Notes: a model not told the origin generated them from the letters alone. Positions 8,375 through 16,208 are shown, counted from the stretch's first letter. The stretch is DNA of 64,000 nt from Rhodocaloribacter litoris (GCF_011682235.2 NZ_CP076718.1:3081868-3145867), one strand, 5' to 3'. Numbers and translations: made by a program.

Positions 8375-9088
8375 TCACCTCACGGGGTTCAAGTCGGTGC
8401 TGGAAAGTACGGGTTCTGCTGTGGTCTCGCCCGGGTTCTCATAACGCACGCCGCGGCGCGGGATGAAGCGGGGGATCTGGGCGGCGTAGGCGTCGTAGGC
8501 CGCCCCGAAGCGCGCGCGTACCTCGTGCTCCTCGATCCGTGCCAGGCGGGCATACATCCACACCAGTACGGGAAACATGGCCAGCGTCAGGAGGGTGGGC
8601 CACTGCACCAGGAAGCCCAGCAGCACCGCCACGAACCCGACGTACTGGGGGTGGCGCACGTGGGCATAGGGGCCGGTCGTGGCCAGGCGCTGCTCGCGGT
8701 GGGCCCGGTAGAGCACGCGCCAGGCGCTCATGATGAGGATGACTCCACCGGCGATGAGCAGGTTGCTCAGCACGTGTAACGCGTTGAAATGCGCCGCCAG
8801 CGAGTTGCCCTCCCCGATCCCGAAGAGGGTCTGCCAGAGGTGGCCGGTATCGTGGGCAAAGAGGTTCAGGTTCGGATACCGGCTGGTGAGCCACCCCGAG
8901 AGCAGGTAGATGGTCAGCGGGAAGCCGTACATCTCCGTGAAGAGCGCCACGATAAAGGCCGCAAAGGCCCCGAAGGTGCGCCAGTCCCGCCAGTGCTTCG
9001 GGCGCGTAAAGCTGAAGGCGAAGACGATGAAGACCAGCGACATCACGATCGCCATCGTCCAGTAGCCGTAGTCATAGGGACCGTTCAT
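8375..9088 (-). CDS. Isoprenylcysteine carboxyl methyltransferase-like membrane protein
   Basis: A 237-residue integral membrane protein with about five to six hydrophobic segments. The C-terminal signature HVRHPQYVGF (about residues 143-152) followed by an EEHE motif is the SAM-binding hallmark of the ICMT / phospholipid methyltransferase (PEMT) superfamily. Bacterial members methylate lipids or unknown small molecules; isoprenylcysteine itself is not a likely substrate. It is the first gene of a leftward unit with copB, and operator box 3 lies 88-126 bp upstream of its ATG. Homologues are common beside copper ATPases, which supports a role in metal tolerance, although its chemistry there is not established. 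Confidence 0.8.
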   Translation of the reverse strand: MNGPYDYGYWTMAIVMSLVFIVFAFSFTRPKHWRDWRTFGAFAAFIVALFTEMYGFPLTIYLLSGWLTSRYPNLNLFAHDTGHLWQTLFGIGEGNSLAAHFNALHVLSNLLIAGGVILIMSAWRVLYRAHREQRLATTGPYAHVRHPQYVGFVAVLLGFLVQWPTLLTLAMFPVLVWMYARLARIEEHEVRARFGAAYDAYAAQIPRFIPRRGVRYENPGETTAEPVLSSTDLNPVR

Positions 9089-9157
9089 GGTTCCGTTTGC
9101 CGGATCGGGGATTCAGGGCGTGGTACGGGGCCTTGGCAGCCCCTTGCGTATGGGGTA

Positions 9158-9214
9158 CAAGATGCGGGGAGCAACCTGAAACGAGCCTTAAGAGGGGCTT
9201 AACTCCTTTTAAGG
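9158..9214 (-). promoter_or_regulatory. Operator box 3 and promoter of the copB unit
   Basis: Plus-strand units are CTGAA at 9176, CTTAA at 9187, CTTAA at 9198 and TTTAAGG at 9208 (11, 11, 10). Reading leftward, the proximal unit is TTTCAGG and, exactly 10 nt later as in box 2, CATCTTGT (9165-9158) occupies the -7 position (weak match to TAnnTTTG). The first gene of the unit starts at 9088. Confidence 0.6.
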
Positions 9215-9279
9215 TTTTCGCGATGCGTCGTGAAGCGGATCCTGACTCCCCGGCAGGGCACAACGCCGAACCAGAACAC

Positions 9280-9311
9280 AGACGGCCCTGCCGAGAAACA
9301 GGGCCGTCTGG
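9280..9311. terminator. Perfect 12-bp inverted repeat
   Basis: Arms CAGACGGCCCTG (9280-9291) and its exact complement (9300-9311) enclose an 8-nt loop. The GC-rich stem is terminator-grade but neither flank has a clear T-run. It separates the lipoprotein end (9480) from operator box 3, so it may stop leftward transcription of the DUF2231/lipoprotein unit or insulate the copB promoter. Confidence 0.5.
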
Positions 9312-9425
9312 CGTACGCACCTGGTGGGGGAGGTAGAAACCCGGTGCGTCTTACGATGAGTGGGGGGGGCAACTCCTACGCAACCCACTCACGTATCAGT
9401 ATACCTGAAGCGGAGGAGAATCACA

Positions 9426-9442
9426 CCTTAAATTGTTTTCAG
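9426..9442 (-). promoter_or_regulatory. Half operator box
   Basis: On the minus strand a CTGAA and a TTTAAGG unit lie 10 bp apart, matching only two units of the four-unit boxes and in the opposite orientation to box 3. It sits just beyond the stop of the lipoprotein gene. It may be a remnant or a weak auxiliary site. Confidence 0.3.
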
Positions 9443-9479
9443 GATCAGGGCTACCTCCTGGGGCCGGTGGCCAAAGAGG

Positions 9480-9956
9480 TTATCTGCACCGGCGGCTGAG
9501 GTGAGAGTGGACGATCTTCCAGCCTCCCTCTTCGCGGGCCAGCACCGTCGTGAAGACCCCCTGGCTTTCTACCGGGCGGTCTTCATGGCGAGCCTTCAGG
9601 ACATATCGGCCCGTGGCGACGGCCAGGTCTTGGCCCGCACGGATCCGAACGTCTTCGTGACGGAAGTCGAGATCGTCGAGGGCTTCGAGCTCGGGGCCCA
9701 GATGATGATCCCGGTAGGCGGCCCAGGAGCTATCCACCCCGCCCTGTTCGAAGATATACACGGCTTCGCCGGAGGACCAGAGGGCGTCGAGGGTGGCCAG
9801 GTCGCCTTCACGGATGGCCTGTGCCTGTTGTTCGAGGAGGGCTTCGAGTTCGGCCGGGGAGGGGGCTTCCTGTGCCGGAGGTTCAGGCTGTGCGCAGGCC
9901 GACAACAACAGGAGAACCAGCACAGCGAGGGGAGCGCGTAAACGGAGTCGGGTCAT
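9480..9956 (-). CDS. Lipoprotein with SnoaL/DUF4440-like domain
   Basis: A 158-residue secreted lipoprotein: hydrophobic signal, lipobox LSAC with Cys at about residue 21, then a Glu-rich linker and a domain of about 110 residues of the NTF2-like (DUF4440/SnoaL) type, recognisable from the pattern IREGDLATLDALW near its start and GGWKIVHSHLS at the end. NTF2-like lipoproteins bind small hydrophobic ligands or act as periplasmic accessory proteins; no ligand is predictable. It is the last gene of the leftward unit behind operator box 4, 42 bp after the DUF2231 protein. Confidence 0.75.
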   Translation of the reverse strand: MTRLRLRAPLAVLVLLLLSACAQPEPPAQEAPSPAELEALLEQQAQAIREGDLATLDALWSSGEAVYIFEQGGVDSSWAAYRDHHLGPELEALDDLDFRHEDVRIRAGQDLAVATGRYVLKARHEDRPVESQGVFTTVLAREEGGWKIVHSHLSRRCR

Positions 9957-9998
9957 GATCGGATCGGGTTGGTGGGTGGGTAAAAGGGACTGGGAGCG

Positions 9999-11084
9999 TC
10001 AATGGGTCTGGGGGCGCAGGGCCTGCACGCCGAGACGGTGCAGCACCAGGGGGCCGGTGCCTTCGACGAAGAGCCCTACCGGCCCCGGGGCCGGCGTCGA
10101 GCCGTGTCCGTGGGTGGCCATCTCGTCCCGTGCGTAGCCCCGGAAGTGGGTGCCGTCGCTGACGACTTTCAGGACGAGTGGCCCGTCCGCCGGGGCCGGA
10201 GCAGCGTCGAACGTTTCGGCGGTCCCTTCCTGCATGCGTCCCTGGAGGAGGCGGCCGTCGGCGACCTCGAGGAAGTCGTAGTTGCGGGCATCCTGCAGGT
10301 GATGTACCAGGCGGAAACGGCCCTTGAAGGCGCGGAGGTCCAGCGAGGCTTCGGCCTGGAGGCTCCCCAGGGGGCGGTCCAGGACGAAGAGGACGGGACG
10401 GCCCGTGCCCTGCAGGACCAGGCCGCTGTCTGACACCACAGGGACGAGGTTGGCAGGGGATCCCAGCAGGAAGCGAAACGTCTCGGTGAGGACGCGGGGA
10501 GCCCCCGGGCCGGGTTGCCAGGTCCAGGAGCCGTCGGGCTGCACCTCCACACGGGCCACGGTGTCGGCGGGAGCAGCCGGAGCCGGTTCTTCTATGTTCT
10601 CCTCCGCCTGCTCCACGTCCGGTTGCACCCCGACGCCATAGGCATAAACGAGCCGGGCTCCATGATCACCGGTCTCCACCACCAGGTAATACCCGGCGGT
10701 GCCCGCCAGAAAGAGCAGGAGGGGGATCCAGCGGGGTACCCGGTACTTTCCTTTGACCTCGAACCACAGGGCGAGCAGGCGTACCCCTGCGTACAGGCCG
10801 AAGAACCACAGCGTACGCTCGGCCCAGTCGGCGTGGTCGGTGACGTGCGGGATGATCTGGGCGGGCAGATCCAGCCCATCGGCGGCTGCCCTGCCGGTGT
10901 AAAAGGCCACGGCCAGGGCCAGCGCACCCAGGGTGTAGAGGCTAACAGCGACCTTGCGAACGCCGGGACGCCCGGGAGGGACGAGCGAGAGCAGGTCGAA
11001 GAGGGCAGCCGTAGCCAACAGGGCTATAGGGAAATGGACGATGAGCGGGTGCACATTGGGCGCCCATTCGGGAAGAGAGAACAT
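9999..11084 (-). CDS. DUF2231 membrane protein with C-terminal DUF1080-like domain
   Basis: A 361-residue protein. The N-terminal half has four membrane helices and begins with the DUF2231 pattern (HPLIVHFPIALL at about residues 12-23); conserved His residues in such helices suggest haem or metal coordination. After a Pro/Glu/Ala linker (about 175-200) the C-terminal half is a beta-rich periplasmic domain resembling DUF1080/LamG-type concanavalin folds. The fusion is uncommon to my knowledge. The ATG at 11084 is preferred because the open frame upstream lacks any family signal. It lies 45 bp after the DUF411 gene. Function is unknown; association with copper loci suggests a redox or metal-handling role. 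Confidence 0.7.
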   Translation of the reverse strand: MFSLPEWAPNVHPLIVHFPIALLATAALFDLLSLVPPGRPGVRKVAVSLYTLGALALAVAFYTGRAAADGLDLPAQIIPHVTDHADWAERTLWFFGLYAGVRLLALWFEVKGKYRVPRWIPLLLFLAGTAGYYLVVETGDHGARLVYAYGVGVQPDVEQAEENIEEPAPAAPADTVARVEVQPDGSWTWQPGPGAPRVLTETFRFLLGSPANLVPVVSDSGLVLQGTGRPVLFVLDRPLGSLQAEASLDLRAFKGRFRLVHHLQDARNYDFLEVADGRLLQGRMQEGTAETFDAAPAPADGPLVLKVVSDGTHFRGYARDEMATHGHGSTPAPGPVGLFVEGTGPLVLHRLGVQALRPQTH

Positions 11085-11128
11085 CGTACGTTGCGGTGGT
11101 CTGGGGGAAAAATAGAGGAGGGTGCCCT

Positions 11129-11596
11129 TTACGGCGTGGCATAGACGTACCGGGTACCGCGCCGGTCGAAGGCGAGCACCTGGTAGGGCTGCGGGGGCCG
11201 GCCCGGCGTCTCCATGCCGGGGGAGCCGATGGGCATACCGGGCACAGCCAGGCCGGTGATGTCGGGTTGCTCGGCCAGCATCCGTTGCACCAGGCCGGCG
11301 GGTACATGGCCCTCCACCACGTATCCGTTCACCACGGCGGTGTGGCAGGAAGCCAGCGTGGCCGGCACACCGAGGCGTCTTTTCATGCCCGAGACGTCGG
11401 GCATGTCGGTGGTTCGCACCCGGAAACCACGGGCTTCGAGGTGACGGACCCAGGCCGTGCAACACCCGCACGTGGGGCTCTTATACACCGTGACGGTCGG
11501 GGTATCGCTCGGCTGGCATCCGGCCAGCAGCACGACAGCCAGTACGAGGAGCACGGCGGGGAAAAAGCGTAAACGAGAGGACATGGGGTTGTTCAT
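11129..11596 (-). CDS. DUF411 copper-binding lipoprotein (CopG-like)
   Basis: A 155-residue exported protein of the DUF411 family. A signal peptide with lipobox LAGC is followed by VYKSPTCGCC, the conserved CGCC thioredoxin-like start of the family, and later by SCHTAVV, the third conserved Cys and a His. The Met-rich stretch PGMPIGSPGMETPG near the C-terminus is also typical. DUF411/CopG proteins are periplasmic or membrane-anchored Cu(I)/Cu(II)-handling oxidoreductases. Either ATG at 11596 or ATG at 11584 can start it; the shorter version leaves a cleaner signal peptide. It lies between the SHOCT peptide genes and the DUF2231 gene. Confidence 0.9.
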   Translation of the reverse strand: MNNPMSSRLRFFPAVLLVLAVVLLAGCQPSDTPTVTVYKSPTCGCCTAWVRHLEARGFRVRTTDMPDVSGMKRRLGVPATLASCHTAVVNGYVVEGHVPAGLVQRMLAEQPDITGLAVPGMPIGSPGMETPGRPPQPYQVLAFDRRGTRYVYATP

Positions 11597-11619
11597 GGCG
11601 TTAGGGTACCGTGCCGCCT

Positions 11620-11850
11620 TCAGGAGAGGTCCCGTTCGAGGTGGGCTTTCCGCTCCGCATAGTCCTCGGAGCTGATTTCTCCGGTAGCATACCGGCGCCT
11701 GAGAATCTCCATCGGCGACGTCTCGCGTCGGCCCCGGGCCTCAGGGGAGGACCAGCGTGAGAAGAGATAGACCAGGATCAGGGTGCAGGCGATCAGGAAT
11801 ACCCACCACCCCCAGTGCATCCCGCCGATCCATTCGTGTGTGTCGTACAT
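11620..11850 (-). CDS. SHOCT-domain membrane peptide A
   Basis: A 76-residue protein with one N-terminal membrane helix (about residues 13-31) and a C-terminal SHOCT (short C-terminal oligomerisation) domain recognised by ILRRRYATGEISSEDYAERK. The N-terminus is His/Trp-rich (THEWIGGMHWGWW), which may contact metal. It is one of two SHOCT peptides in adjacent genes, probably a duplication. SHOCT domains mediate oligomerisation; these short forms are frequent in copper-resistance loci, though their biochemical role is not known. Confidence 0.8.
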   Translation of the reverse strand: MYDTHEWIGGMHWGWWVFLIACTLILVYLFSRWSSPEARGRRETSPMEILRRRYATGEISSEDYAERKAHLERDLS

Positions 11851-11891
11851 GGCCGGTACCCGGTACGTGGTTTAGGGAACGAAAAGGAGAC

Positions 11892-12086
11892 TCAAGGCTG
11901 CTTCAACTGTGCTTTGCGCTGTTCGTACTCCCGCGTGGAAATCTCACCGCGCGCATAGCGCCGTTGTAGTTCCTCCAGCGCCGACGGGCTCCGGGACCGG
12001 GTGGGAGGCTCCGGCCAGAGGCGGAGCAAGACCACCACGATAACGATCAGTAAGAGCGCCCAGAAAAGCATCATGCCACCCCACAT
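11892..12086 (-). CDS. SHOCT-domain membrane peptide B
   Basis: A 64-residue paralogue of the neighbouring SHOCT peptide. A single hydrophobic helix (about residues 6-21) is preceded by MWGGMM and followed by a Pro/Arg/Ser linker and the SHOCT motif LQRRYARGEISTREYEQRK. It lies 41 bp upstream of peptide A and 100 bp after the Met-rich Spy-like protein in the same leftward unit. The two could hetero-oligomerise in the inner membrane, which is inference. Confidence 0.8.
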   Translation of the reverse strand: MWGGMMLFWALLLIVIVVVLLRLWPEPPTRSRSPSALEELQRRYARGEISTREYEQRKAQLKQP

Positions 12087-12186
12087 GCCAGATTCCTCCG
12101 AGGACAGGGGCCCGCCCGCAACCCGGGTCGGCCCCCTCCTCCTTCATCGATGAGAATAAGCCCGCAGGTTCGCATGCGGTGCGAAG

Positions 12187-12957
12187 CTACGGCCGCTGGT
12201 TCTTTGGATGCTTGCCGCCCTGCATCATGCCGCCTTGCATCATGCCGCCCTGCATCATGCCGCCTTGCATCATGCCGCCCTGCATCATGCCGCCTTGCAT
12301 CATGCCACCGTGCATCATGCCACCGTGCATCATCTGCATCATCTGCATCATGGTGATATTTTCCATCATGTAACGATGCCACTGCATGGGGGAGATGGCG
12401 GCCAGTTTGGAACGCTGCTCATCCGTGAGCACTTTTTTCATCTGGAGGGCGGTTTCATACGCGAGGGCCTGTAGCCGGGCATGGTGCCGGGCGATGGCCT
12501 CCAGGCGGGCCTGCACCTGGTCCGGTGCGGCCTCTCCTTCCGAGATGACTTTCTGAAGTTGCTCTTGCGCCGCCTTCATCTGTTGCATGAGTTCCTGGCG
12601 TTTGGCCTGAAAGGCCTGGGCGTGTTGTTTAAGCTCCGCAACCTGGGCGTCGGTAAGGGCCAGCGGCTCCTGCAGGGTGGGCAGCAGATGTACCAGCAGG
12701 GCGGCACGTTGCAAGGGGTTGCTCATCATCTGCTGCATCCGCTGATGCATCATCTGCATCATACCGTTCTGCATCATACCGTTCTGCATCATGCCGCCCT
12801 GCATCATGCCACGGGTCGTATCGGTCTGGGCAGCCTGCCCATGTTGATGTTGGTGCTGGGCGATTGCCGGCAGCGCCGGGGCGAAGAGCATCAGGGTAAC
12901 GCCGAGCATCAGGCTCATGGTGAGGCCTGCAAGGGTTGTTTTGATCGTGTTCATCAT
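12187..12957 (-). CDS. Spy/CpxP-like periplasmic protein with Met-rich repeat tail
   Basis: A 256-residue secreted protein. An N-terminal signal peptide (about residues 1-33, ending near AIAQHQH) is followed by a Met/Asn/Gln/His segment, a helical core of about 110 residues of the LTxxQ type (LALTDAQVAELKQHAQ and VLTDEQRSKLAA), and a C-terminal run of two MMHGG and six MMQGG units. LTxxQ proteins such as Spy, CpxP and ZraP are periplasmic chaperones or metal sensors; Met and His repeats bind Cu(I)/Ag(I). The combination fits a periplasmic copper sponge. It is the second gene behind operator box 4. Confidence 0.85.
   Translation of the reverse strand: MMNTIKTTLAGLTMSLMLGVTLMLFAPALPAIAQHQHQHGQAAQTDTTRGMMQGGMMQNGMMQNGMMQMMHQRMQQMMSNPLQRAALLVHLLPTLQEPLALTDAQVAELKQHAQAFQAKRQELMQQMKAAQEQLQKVISEGEAAPDQVQARLEAIARHHARLQALAYETALQMKKVLTDEQRSKLAAISPMQWHRYMMENITMMQMMQMMHGGMMHGGMMQGGMMQGGMMQGGMMQGGMMQGGMMQGGKHPKNQRP
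12216..12332 (-). repeat. 15-bp tandem repeats encoding MMHGG/MMQGG
   Basis: About eight 15-bp units lie in phase with the reading frame. Successive units alternate between a CTG-type and a TTG-type junction, so a 30-bp higher-order unit is visible, which suggests expansion by duplication of a pair. Copy-number variation would keep the frame and change metal-binding capacity. Confidence 0.85.
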
Positions 12958-12982
12958 ATCACCTCAAAAGATTGATTACGGA

Positions 12983-13129
12983 CTACGAAAGGGATTGCTC
13001 GTGCGCGCCCCGGGACCTCATCCGCCGGCGGTATTCACGCGCCGGTGGCTCCAGGTGCCGGTCCAGCAGAACCCAGCAGACCAGGAGGAACAGGACCCAG
13101 AAGGTCATCACGAGCAAGAACCAGGACAT
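12983..13129 (-). CDS. 48-residue single-helix membrane peptide
   Basis: A short gene starting ATG at 13129 and ending TAG at 12983. The product begins MSWFLLVMTFWVLFLLVCW, one strong transmembrane helix, and continues with a charged Arg-rich tail of about 27 residues. No family is recognised. It is the first gene between operator box 4 and the Spy-like gene, 25 bp upstream of the latter, and has the same helix-plus-basic-tail layout as the other small peptides of the island, without a SHOCT domain. Confidence 0.55.
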   Translation of the reverse strand: MSWFLLVMTFWVLFLLVCWVLLDRHLEPPAREYRRRMRSRGAHEQSLS

Positions 13130-13217
13130 TGCGAGAGAAAGCGTATAGGGGGGTCTGGCCCGGCAACGGGCACGATCTAGCTTGCCGTTTGCTGGTCACC
13201 AAGGTCGGGTGGGTTAC

Positions 13218-13256
13218 CTTAAGACAGGCTGAAGGCGAGCTTAAACTTCTTTAAGG
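13218..13256. promoter_or_regulatory. Operator box 4 in the divergent intergenic region
   Basis: Units are CTTAA at 13218, CTGAA at 13229, CTTAA at 13240 and TTTAAGG at 13250, identical in order and spacing (11, 11, 10) to box 1. It lies between the leftward Met-rich/SHOCT/DUF411 unit (first start 13129) and the rightward response-regulator gene (13325), so one box could control both directions and give autoregulation. Confidence 0.65.
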
Positions 13257-13324
13257 TCCGAAACTTTGTTCGTTTACGGGGTTGACCTGTTCGGGAGTTG
13301 ACGCATGAACCCACCTCGAAGCCC

Positions 13325-14017
13325 ATGTGGATCTTGTTAGTAGAAGATGAAACCCGCCTGGCCCACTCGCTGAAGACAGGGTTGGAAGAGGAAGGATACC
13401 ACGTAGACCTGGCCGAAGACGGAATGGAAGGAGAAACCCTGGCGCTGGCCAACGCTTATGACCTGCTCATTGTGGACTGGCGCCTGCCCCGGCAGGATGG
13501 CAAGACGCTCGTGGAGCGGGTTCGAGCGGCCGGGCGTACGATGCCCATCCTGATGTTGACGGCCCTGGGGGACGTCGAACACCGGGTGGCCGGGCTGGAT
13601 GCGGGGGCCGATGATTATCTGCCCAAACCCTTCAAGTTCGAAGAATTGCTGGCCCGGCTGCGGGCCTTGCTCCGGCGCCCACCCCTGGCCACCCAGGAGC
13701 ACGTGCTGCGCCGGGGGCCGCTGGAAGTAGACACCCGGCGCCGGCAGGCCACGTTTCAGGGGACCCTCTTGAACCTCCGCCCCAAGGAATATGCGTTGCT
13801 GGAAGACTTCATGCGTCATCCCGACGAGGTGATCTCACGGACCGTCATGGCCGAGCGCGTCTGGGGAGATGCCTTTTATGTGACCGACAATGTGATCGAC
13901 GTGACCATCTCCGGGTTACGACAGAAGCTGGCCGAAGCCCAGCCGGACCTCCCCGAGACCCAGGCTGTCCGAATCGAGACCGTGCGCGGCGTCGGGTATC
14001 GCCTGGTGGTCGGCTGA
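13325..14017 (+). CDS. OmpR/CusR-family response regulator
   Basis: A 230-residue winged-helix response regulator. The receiver domain has the acidic pocket VEDE near the start, phosphoacceptor Asp51 in VDWRLP and Lys in LPKPF at about residue 100; the C-terminal OmpR DNA-binding domain ends with GVGYRL. ATG 13325 gives the conventional N-terminus MWILLVEDE; an in-frame TTG at 13298 would add nine residues. A kinase gene follows 80 bp downstream. Given the surrounding copper genes it is most likely a CusR/CopR-type metal-responsive regulator, and the phased TTAA boxes are its plausible targets; OmpR-family dimers bind direct repeats about 10-11 bp apart. Confidence 0.9.
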   Translation: MWILLVEDETRLAHSLKTGLEEEGYHVDLAEDGMEGETLALANAYDLLIVDWRLPRQDGKTLVERVRAAGRTMPILMLTALGDVEHRVAGLDAGADDYLPKPFKFEELLARLRALLRRPPLATQEHVLRRGPLEVDTRRRQATFQGTLLNLRPKEYALLEDFMRHPDEVISRTVMAERVWGDAFYVTDNVIDVTISGLRQKLAEAQPDLPETQAVRIETVRGVGYRLVVG

Positions 14018-14097
14018 TTGCACGGCCGGCGCGCGGAGGCCCCTCGGGGTCTTTCGCTCCGGCGGCGATCCCCTTTCAGAACCTGACGGTTGCCAAC

Positions 14098-15546
14098 ATG
14101 CTTGCCGGGCTGAACCTGCGTATCTCCACCCGCCTGACGCTGTGGTACGGGGTGACGATGCTCATCCTGCTGAGCCTCTTTGCGTTTTTCTGTTACCTCT
14201 ACTTCCACAACTCGCTGCACCGCGACTTCGACCGTCACCTCGACCACGAGAAGCGTGAGCTGTTGCCGTTCCTCCGGCTCGACGGGGAGCTTCCGGCTTT
14301 TGCCGCGCTGGACGAGCTTCGTTCGGTGGCCTACGAGACCGACGGGATCTACGGGACCTACGTGCGCCTCCTGGATCCGGCGGGGGAAGTGCTCTACCAG
14401 AGCCCAAATTTCGAGGGGCACAGCCCCCTGCCGGTGCAACTTCCGGCACGCCGGGAGGCGGATCCGTTGAGCCGGGTGTGGGCCGGCCGGCCGGCCCGGT
14501 CCTGTTATACGCCGCTCTTCGGAGACGACGGTCGGCTGAAAGGGTGGCTGGAGGTGACCGGGTTCGAATGGTCGTTGCACCAGGAGCTCTATCGCCTGCG
14601 TCTGGCCATGCTCATCGGGATTGTGCTGAGCGTGCTGCTGGCCATCGGAGGCGGTTACCTCCTCGCACGGCGTGCCCTCCGGCCGGTGGCCGCCCTGACC
14701 GAGGCCGCCAACGAGATCCGGGCCACGGACCTGAGTGCCCGTCTCCCCACCAGCTTTGGGGTGCGGGATGAGCTGACCGACCTGGCCGAGACGTTCAACC
14801 AGATGATCGAACGCCTGCAGGCCTCCTTCGATCGGGAGCGACGCTTCACCGATAACGCCGCACACGAACTGCTGACGCCCCTGACCACGACCCACAACAG
14901 CATTGAAATCACGCTTCGAAGGTCACGGGAGCCTGCTGCCTACGAGGAGACGCTCCGCCGCCTGCTGCTCGATGTGGAAGAGATGACCGAGACAGTGCAG
15001 GGACTGCTGCAACTGGCGCGTATCGACCGGCTACAAGAGCTGCCCCGCGAACCCGTTGTGTTGAGTGACGTGGTCCGGGAGCACGTGCGCCGCTTTACTG
15101 CCCGCGCCGAAGGGGCCGGCCTGTGCCTGTACCAGCGGATCACCCCGGGCCTCACGGTGCGGGCAGAGAAGCACCGGCTGGGAGAAGTGGTAGACAACCT
15201 GCTCGACAATGCGATCAAATACACGCCGGCCGGTGGGGAAATAACCGTGACGCTGGACGCCCGGGACGAGGAGGTGCTCCTGGCGGTGGAAGATACCGGC
15301 ATCGGCTTCGAGGCCGGGCAGGAGCCGCACCTGTTCGACCGGTTCTACCGGGCTGATATTCCGGAGGTGCAGGCCCGACATGGCAGCGGGCTGGGCCTGT
15401 CGATCGTCCGGGCCATCGTGACGCTCTACGGGGGGACGGTGACGGCCTGGAGTGCCGGGCCGGGGCGGGGGAGCCGCTTCGAGGTGCGCCTGCCTCGCCA
15501 TCTCGACGCCGCGTCACGGGGCCGAAGAGCCTCCGCGGCCGGATAG
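14098..15546 (+). CDS. CusS-like sensor histidine kinase
   Basis: A 482-residue membrane kinase. A first helix (about residues 18-40), a periplasmic sensor of about 130 residues, a second helix (about 165-187), a HAMP segment, the dimerisation/phosphoacceptor box AAHELLTPL with His at about 257, and an ATPase domain with N box DNLLDNAIKY, DTGIGF and GSGLGLSIV are all present. The periplasmic part contains no obvious Met or His cluster, so the ligand cannot be read from sequence. It pairs with the response regulator upstream. The match in layout to heavy-metal kinases (CusS/CopS) together with the neighbours suggests copper or silver sensing. Confidence 0.9.
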   Translation: MLAGLNLRISTRLTLWYGVTMLILLSLFAFFCYLYFHNSLHRDFDRHLDHEKRELLPFLRLDGELPAFAALDELRSVAYETDGIYGTYVRLLDPAGEVLYQSPNFEGHSPLPVQLPARREADPLSRVWAGRPARSCYTPLFGDDGRLKGWLEVTGFEWSLHQELYRLRLAMLIGIVLSVLLAIGGGYLLARRALRPVAALTEAANEIRATDLSARLPTSFGVRDELTDLAETFNQMIERLQASFDRERRFTDNAAHELLTPLTTTHNSIEITLRRSREPAAYEETLRRLLLDVEEMTETVQGLLQLARIDRLQELPREPVVLSDVVREHVRRFTARAEGAGLCLYQRITPGLTVRAEKHRLGEVVDNLLDNAIKYTPAGGEITVTLDARDEEVLLAVEDTGIGFEAGQEPHLFDRFYRADIPEVQARHGSGLGLSIVRAIVTLYGGTVTAWSAGPGRGSRFEVRLPRHLDAASRGRRASAAG

Positions 15547-15552
15547 GCCGGG

Positions 15553-16208
15553 TCAAGGCCGTTCGAGGGAAGCGGGCTTTCGGGCGATGAGGTGGCGCAC
15601 CAGCCCTCCCGGGGCGAGGTCGGTGACGCGCTCCAGCTCCCAGCCGGCCTGCCGCACATTCTCGACGGTACGGCGGGCGATGTGCACCCCGGTGAGGCGG
15701 TGAAGGGGGGGATCGAGCCGATCCATCCACCGGCCGACCCGGTCGGAGCGTACCCGCATATGTTCGAGCAGGTGGAGCCGCCCCCCGGCCGGCTCACGCG
15801 GAGGGCCTCACGAAGCCCCTGGACCGGGTCGGGTACGGAGCAGAAAACGAAGGTGGCCACCACCTCGTCGAACGTATGGTCGGGAAAAGCCAGCGCCTGG
15901 GCATCCATTTCCATAAGGACGATGGGACGATCCGGGTAGCGTGCGGCACGGCGCCGTGCGCGTTCCAGCATCCGGGGGGAAAGGTCGATGGCCGTGACCG
16001 TGATGCCCGGGGGGTAGTAGGGAATGTTTTTACCGGTGCCCACCCCCGGTTCGAGCACGTTGGGGCCCCGGACGTTGGCCCAGAGCCGGCGTCGCCATCG
16101 ACGGAAGACCAGCTGCTCCAGGGGCAGTTCCAGCAGGTCGTAGCATCGCGCCACACGATCGTAAGCCCGTCGCGTGTGTGTCGTGGCTGTGTCCGTCAGG
16201 CTTGTCAT
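15553..16208 (-). pseudogene. Class I SAM methyltransferase, frameshifted
   Basis: A UbiE/PEMT-like methyltransferase whose two halves are in different frames. The N-terminal half carries the SAM motif LEPGVGTGKN and an acidic AIDLSPRM; the C-terminal half, beginning RLHLLEHMRV, continues the same family to the stop at 15553. The break is at a run of six G (plus-strand C 15781-15786): one extra G would restore a single 218-residue protein. It could be a true mutation, an assembly error or slippage. It is convergent with the sensor kinase gene. Substrate may be phosphatidylethanolamine or a quinone, not resolvable here. Confidence 0.75.

Noticed and set aside
12208-12360. CRISPR-like regular repeats
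   Set aside because: The 15-bp units have no spacers, lie in phase with the Met-rich protein's reading frame and encode MMQGG.
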